From: Megaustenia siamemsis
Lineage: Eukaryota > Mollusca > Gastropoda > Stylommatophora > Ariophantidae
Direction of reading: 5' to 3'
Assembly: GCA_032433765.1 (NCBI GenBank)
Contig: JAVIAB010000051.1
Span: 77,306,244-77,370,243 of the forward strand
Length of the DNA: 64,000 bases
A model generated the notes under the pieces. That model made no database searches. It saw only the letters and a program-made list of their open reading frames with translations, and was not told the DNA's origin. The stretch's first letter is position 1. Each line of letters opens with the position of its first letter. Positions 58,775 to 64,000 of this stretch are shown piece after piece. The translations under genes were made by a program, and so were the position numbers.

Positions 58775-61003
58775 GTAAGTTGTTTGGCTCTGTGTAGTGG
58801 TAGCTGGTTGTTTGACGCTGTGTAGTGGTAAGGTGGTTGTTTGACGCTGTGTAGTGGTAAGGTGGTTGTTTGGCGATGTGTAGTGGTAAGGTGGTTGTTT
58901 GGCGATGTGTAGTGGTAAGGTGATTGTTTGGCGATGTGTAGTGGTAAGGTGGTTGTTTGACGCTGTGTAGTGGTATGGTGGTTGTTTGACGATGTGTCGT
59001 GGTAAGGTGGTTGTTTGACGCTGTGTAGTGGTAGGGTGGTTGTTTGGCGATGTGTAGTGGTAAGGTGGTCGTTTGGCGATGTGTAGTGGTAAGGTGATTG
59101 TTTGGCGATGTGTAGTGGTAAGGTGGTTGTTTGACGCTGTGTAGTGGTAAGGTGGTTGTTTGACGATGTGTAGTGGTAAGGTGATTGTTTGGCGATGTGT
59201 CGTGGTAAGGTGATTGTTTGGCAATGTGTAGTGGTAAGGTGGTTGTCTGGCGGTGTGTAATGATAAGGTGGTTGTTTGGCAATGTGTAGTGGTAAGGTGG
59301 TTGTTTGGCTCTGTGTAGTGGTAAGGTGGTTGTCTGGCGGTGTGTTGTAACAAGGTTATTGTTTGGCGATGTGTAGTAACAAGGTTATTATTTGACGATG
59401 TGTAATGGCAAGGTGATTGTTGATCGATGTGTAATGGCAAGGTGATTGTAGATCGATGTGTAATGGCAAGGTGATTGTCGATCGATGTGTAGTGGCAAGG
59501 TGATTGTTGATCGATGTGTAGTGGCAAGGTGATTGTTGGTCGATGTTTAGTGGCAAGGTGATTGTTGATCGATGTGTAGTGGCAAGGTGATTGTTGATCG
59601 ATGTGTAGTGGCAAGGTGATTGTTGATCGGTGTGTAATGACAAGATGATTGTTAATCGATGTAAGTGGCAAGGTGATTTGTTGATCGATGTGTAGTGGCA
59701 AGGTGATTGTTGGTCGATGTTTAGTGGTAAGGCGATTGTTGGTCGATGTTTAGTGGTAAGGTGATTGTTGGTCGATGTTTAGTGGCAAGGTGATTGTTGA
59801 TCGATGTGTAATGACAAGGTGGTTATTGGATGATGTGTAATGGGAAAGTGATTGTTAATCGATGTGAATGGCAAGATGATTGTTAATCGATGTGTAATGA
59901 CACGATGATTATTGGTTGATGTGTAATGGGAAGGTGATTGTTGATCGATGTGTAATGACAAGGTGATTGTTAGTCGATGTGTAATGACAAGGTGGTTATT
60001 GGTTGATGTGTAATGGGAAGGTGATTGTAAATCGATGTGAATGATAAGATGATTGTTAGTCGATGTGTAATGGCAAGATGATTGTTGTTCAATGTATAAT
60101 GACAAGGTGATTATTAGTCGATGTGTAATGGCAGGATGATTGTTAATCGATGTGTAGTGGTAAGGTGGTTGTTTGGCAATGTGTAGTGGTAAGGTGGTTG
60201 TTAGTCGATGTGTAATGGCAAAATGATTGTTTACCAATGTGTAATGGCAAGATGATTGTTGTTCAATGTGTAATGACAAGGTGATTGTTAGTCGATGTGC
60301 AATTGCAGGATGATTGTTAATCGATGTGTAGTGGCAAGGTGGTTGTTTGGCGATGTGTAATGGCAAGGTAGTTGATTGTTGATCGATGTGTAATGGCAAG
60401 GTGTTTGTCGTTCGATGTATAGTGGTAAGGTGATTTTTGGTCGATGTGTAATGGCAAGGTAGGTGATTGTTGATCGATGTGTAATGGCAAGGTGGTTGTT
60501 TGGCGATGTGTAGTGGCAAGGTGTTTGTCGGTCGATGTATAGTGGTAAGGTGATTTTTGGTCGATGTGTAATGGCAACGTAGGTGATTGTTGATCGATGT
60601 GTAATGGCAAGGTGGTTGTTTGGCGATGTGTAGTGGCAAGGTGTTTGTCGGTCGATGTATAGTGGTAGTGGTAAGGTGATTTCTGGTCGATGTGTAATGA
60701 CAAGATGATGGTTGATTGATGTGTAATTGCAAGGTGATTGTCGATCGATGTGTAATGGCAAGGTGATTGTTGATCGATGTGTAATTGCAAGGTGATTTTT
60801 AGTTGATGAGTAATGGCAGGATGACTGTTGATTGATGTGTAATGGGAAGGTGATTGTTGATCGATGTGTAATGGCAAGGTGATTGTCGATCGATGTGTAA
60901 TGGCGAGGTGATTGTTGATCGATATGTAATGGCAAGGTGATTGTTGATCGATGTGTAATGGCAAGGTGATTCTTGGTCGGTGTTTAGTGATGATGGTTTG
61001 ATT
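58775..61003. repeat. 29-bp minisatellite, ~76 copies
   Basis: The unit is GGTTGTTTGGCGATGTGTAG then TGGTAAGGT in the left part, drifting to GATTGTTGATCGATGTGTAA then TGGCAAGGT on the right. The minus strand lacks stops in long stretches of every frame, producing overlapping frames of up to 314 and 317 residues with a 29-residue period (three units of 29 bp). A composite block of about 123 bp recurs near 60350, 60470 and 60590. Confidence 0.96.
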
Positions 61004-61495
61004 TTGGCTTAGCACTCACCTGACAAAGAAAAATCCTGGTTCACCGAATTCAGAAAAAAACAATCACAGCGATGAAGCTCTTTCCCTGAACTCCAAATGT
61101 TGTGTCCTACTACGGGGAGACAGTATCTCACTTCCCTAAGACATTGAACATGTTATGTGACAACACTTTTTACCTTTTTGAAGTTAACGAGTACGTGCAA
61201 CCAACGTTGTGATGATGAAGTCAACTTCTTCATTGTCATTGCCTTTGTTCATTTTGTTCACTAATTGCATTCTTATGCTTTTTTGCTTTGTAACATCACG
61301 AATACGCTAGATAATGACTACGCGAAAGGATAGTGAAGTTGTCAGCGCGCTAGCTTAGCTATAAAGTGAACGACTTAGTTTCAGGACCTCTGGCTCTATG
61401 AAATCGACCCAGCAAATATGAGAATGATGATCTGATACGCTGAAGTAAAGACGTTACTAACATAGATGATTAGTATATTATTTTTCTACCAGGAG
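61004..61495. other. Unique sequence
   Basis: About 0.5 kb. Nothing convincing; a weak tRNA-like phrase GTCAGCGCGCTAGCTTAGCT near 61341 is noted only. Confidence 0.4.
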
Positions 61496-61509
61496 CTGTT
61501 AATATTTTA

Positions 61510-61767
61510 AAAAAGGTTAAAGTACCCCCGTCACGCCAAGTGACGTATAGGGAATATGGTGTTAGTGACCATACATTTTGCAGACCTTCAGCACACGATT
61601 TTTGGGGTAGTGTGGTCGGTATTACGCCCGTGCCGCTTTACTTTCCCAGAAAAAAAATCCGGTACCCATTAAAGGCTGGATGAACCCCGAAGCCGTCGGT
61701 TGGGGTAGAACCCTACCTCTTGTCCTTTGTAGTCCAGTTCACTAACTACTGAGCTATCGTGGCTCCC
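61510..61767 (-). mobile_element. tRNA-derived SINE, full-length, perfect target duplication
   Basis: The minus strand has GGGAGCCACGATAGCTCAGT, the body and a tail GGGGGTACTTTAACC. A perfect 14-bp repeat CTGTTAATATTTTA flanks it (61496-61509 and 61768-61781). Confidence 0.95.
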
Positions 61768-61959
61768 CTGTTAATATTTTATTGATTATTATCACGGCAG
61801 TTGGTGGTGTATTATCCATCTTCTGGCATCTCCTGCAACTCAAATTTGGTACCGAGCGTAAGGTCCTCGCCCCATCTTTGGAACGCTAGAAAGAGGAGCT
61901 GAGAGAGGGTTAGTGTATTTTGGGAAAATCACTATCTCCATATTATTCGCCCAGGTAGT

Positions 61960-64000
61960 TAGCAATAATACAGACATATGCACATACTCAAGACTACACA
62001 GATTAACAAATAGAGGCATACTATGAAGACCTAAATAAAGTTTTGAAGCAAGTGAAATCTTCAGATATCTTGATTGTCTCTGTGTAGTGACAGAGAACTA
62101 CTGATGTCTCTCTCAGATACTCTGTATGGTGACATGAACGCTAATGTAGGAAAAGGTAGATATAAGACCATTATAGGAAATCATGGTTTAGGAAAAGAAA
62201 TTACAGAGGAGAAAGATTAATACAATTCTGTGAAGAAAACAGGCTGATAATATGTAACACCTACTTTGAGCACGAGAAAAGGAAACTATACGCATGGAAA
62301 AGCCCTGGAGATAAGAAGAGGAATCAATTAGATTACATAATGATAAAAGAAAGGTTCCGTAACAGCGTAAAGATAGCCAAAACCTACCCAGGAGCAGATA
62401 TTAATTCAGATCACAATCCTGTAATGATTAAAATGAAAATAAAACTAAAGAGAAACAAGAAAAAGTCTAATTCATCAACAAATCCACTAGATATAACAGC
62501 TTTAAATGAAAAAGACATTAAAGATACATGTACAATACAAGTAAAGAAGACATACCAGAAGCTGGTAGAAGAAGGAGTTGAACAATATAGAAGAGAAAAT
62601 CCTGATGAAAAAGTAACAATCAAATGGCAATGCATAAAGAAAAGAATTCAAGAAACCTGCGACATCTTACCCAAAAGAGAAAAGAACAAAAATAAAAAAT
62701 GGATAACTAACACCATCTTAGAAAAAAGGGTAGAAAGGAGACAAGCGAAGAACATTGCCCAATACAATAAAATAGATAATGAAATACGCAAAATGTGCAA
62801 AATGGCAAAAGAAGACTGGCTCAGCCAAATATGTATAGAAATAGAAACTATGGAAAGCAAACAAGACATAAGAGGAATGCACACAGAAAGAAAGAGAATG
62901 ACTAATAAAAATTTTAAAAAGCAACAGAAGGTGGATGCATTGCAGACAAAAAAGGAAAAATGCTAACAGACAATAAAGATATTATAGATAGATGGCAGGA
63001 ATATATAACAGAATTATTTAATCATAAAAGGGACAAGAAATCAGTTATAAAATGTACATCAGGCTATATAATCTTAAAATCTTAGGTGGAAAAAGCTATA
63101 AAAACAATGAAAAAGGGAAAAGAAGCAGGACCTGACAACATACAGATAGAGATGATACAGGTACTAGAAGATTCTGGCATTGAAGTGAATGAACTACAAA
63201 CATCAAATTTCATTGCATTTAATAAAAAGAATGGTGCAGTTGAATGCAGTGACTTTAGAACAATAAGCCATGTTACAAAAATCTTGCTAAAAGTTATACA
63301 AGGAAGGATTCAGAATAAAATCAATACTGAATTAGATGAGCAGCAATTTGGATTTAGGAAAAATAGCGGGACAAAAGAAGCCATATCCTGCATGAGAACA
63401 TTAATAAAAAAGTACACAGAAGTAAACAAACCAATATATGCCTGCTTCATAGACTATACCAAAGCTTTTGATAGGGTACACCACAAACAACTTATAGAAT
63501 GCCTAACAGAGATACATCTAGATGACATGGACATACGACTAATATGTAATCTATACTGGGAGCAAACAGCAATAATAAAATATAACAAAGAGAACTTTAC
63601 ACCCATTGATATACAAAATGGAGTAAGACAGGGATGCATCCTATCACCAAGCTTGTTCAATCTTTACACAGAGCAAATCTTTAAAAACATAGAGATGCCA
63701 GGCCGACAAATTAATGAAAAGATAATCAATAACCTAAGATATGCTGACGATACTGTACTACTAGCAGAAAATCCTAAAGACCTACAACAATTACTTAATG
63801 AAATAAACATGACAAGCAAAAAATATGGACTAGATATGAATATCAAAAAGACTAAAACTATGATCATAAACAAAGAAAATACTCAAAACCCACAAGTGGA
63901 TATAAAAAATTGAAGGAATAGACCTGGAGACAGTTCAGAACTACAACTACCTTGGACATACTATAACCAGTGATGGAAAATGTAAAACTGAAATAAACAA
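61960..64000 (+). mobile_element. LINE with endonuclease and reverse transcriptase, partial, runs off the edge
   Basis: The endonuclease part reads IQTYAHTQDYTD, YYEDLNKVLKQVKSSDILIV, an inserted ~50 bp, GDMNANVGKG, RGERLIQFCEENRLIICNTY, NQLDYIMIKERF and INSDHNPVMI. This is the C-terminal half of an APE-type domain (D/N of GDMN and SDH present). After a basic linker, the reverse transcriptase begins KGKEAGPDNIQIEMIQ, with a short deletion before FIAFNKKNGAVE. It continues FGFRKNSGTKEAI, ACFIDYTKAFDRV, NGVRQGCILSPSLFNLYTEQ and NLRYADDTVLLAE (catalytic YADD). The frame breaks at 63913, where IEGIDLETVQNYNYLGHTIT continues in another frame. The upstream endonuclease half is missing. At least three frame breaks make it inactive, though it is the most complete LINE here. 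Confidence 0.92.

Noticed and set aside
63454..63873. Minus-strand frames opposite the LINE reverse transcriptase
   Set aside because: They are shadows of the plus-strand coding sequence with the YADD motif.

Overview
This is non-coding eukaryotic (animal) DNA dominated by tandem repeats and retrotransposon debris. The clues are split-gene structure, a metazoan-type glutamate transporter exon with a splice donor, tRNA-derived SINEs, APE-type LINEs, a hAT transposon and abundant AT/GA microsatellites. I see no bacterial operons, rRNA or functional tRNA. The style (many minisatellites, this type of SINE and LINE) suggests a mollusc, perhaps a heterobranch sea slug. That is an impression, not a demonstrated assignment.

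Layout. 0.5-2.6 kb: small repeats, then a 49-bp minisatellite that has captured a SINE and amplified it as a ~626-bp higher-order unit. 3.1-10.06 kb: one ~6.9 kb array of a 28-bp repeat made of two 14-bp halves, each starting GATC. 10-14 kb: unique sequence with decayed LINE pieces. 14.34-14.90 kb: the only convincing host coding sequence, the first coding exon of an excitatory amino acid transporter (SLC1/EAAT) ending at a GT donor. 15.3-24.3 kb: five consecutive minisatellites (66, 43, 65-68, 19 and 43 bp). 24.5-30.6 kb: a pogo-like MITE, a 19-bp array, a SINE, a ruined RNase H domain of a LINE and another SINE. 30.8-33.6 kb: a 20-bp array, then a 52-bp array whose unit is a piece of LINE reverse-transcriptase coding sequence. 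33.88-36.09 kb: a complete-ended but internally deleted hAT element with an 8-bp target duplication. 36.5-47.5 kb: seven truncated LINE copies, two SINE families and two 35-bp arrays. 47.7-61 kb: arrays of 28, 28, 20 and 29 bp, an inverted-repeat element and further SINEs. 61.96-64 kb: a LINE with endonuclease and YADD reverse transcriptase running off the right edge.

About 26 kb (roughly 40%) of the window is tandem array by my own hand tally. Apart from the transporter exon, I found no sets of host genes that work together. The most interesting material is the biology of the arrays: seeding from retrotransposon sequence, abutment to LINE break points, higher-order amplification, hairpin potential, and variants concentrated at CpG sites. 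I did not find convincing evidence of a new protein-based system.
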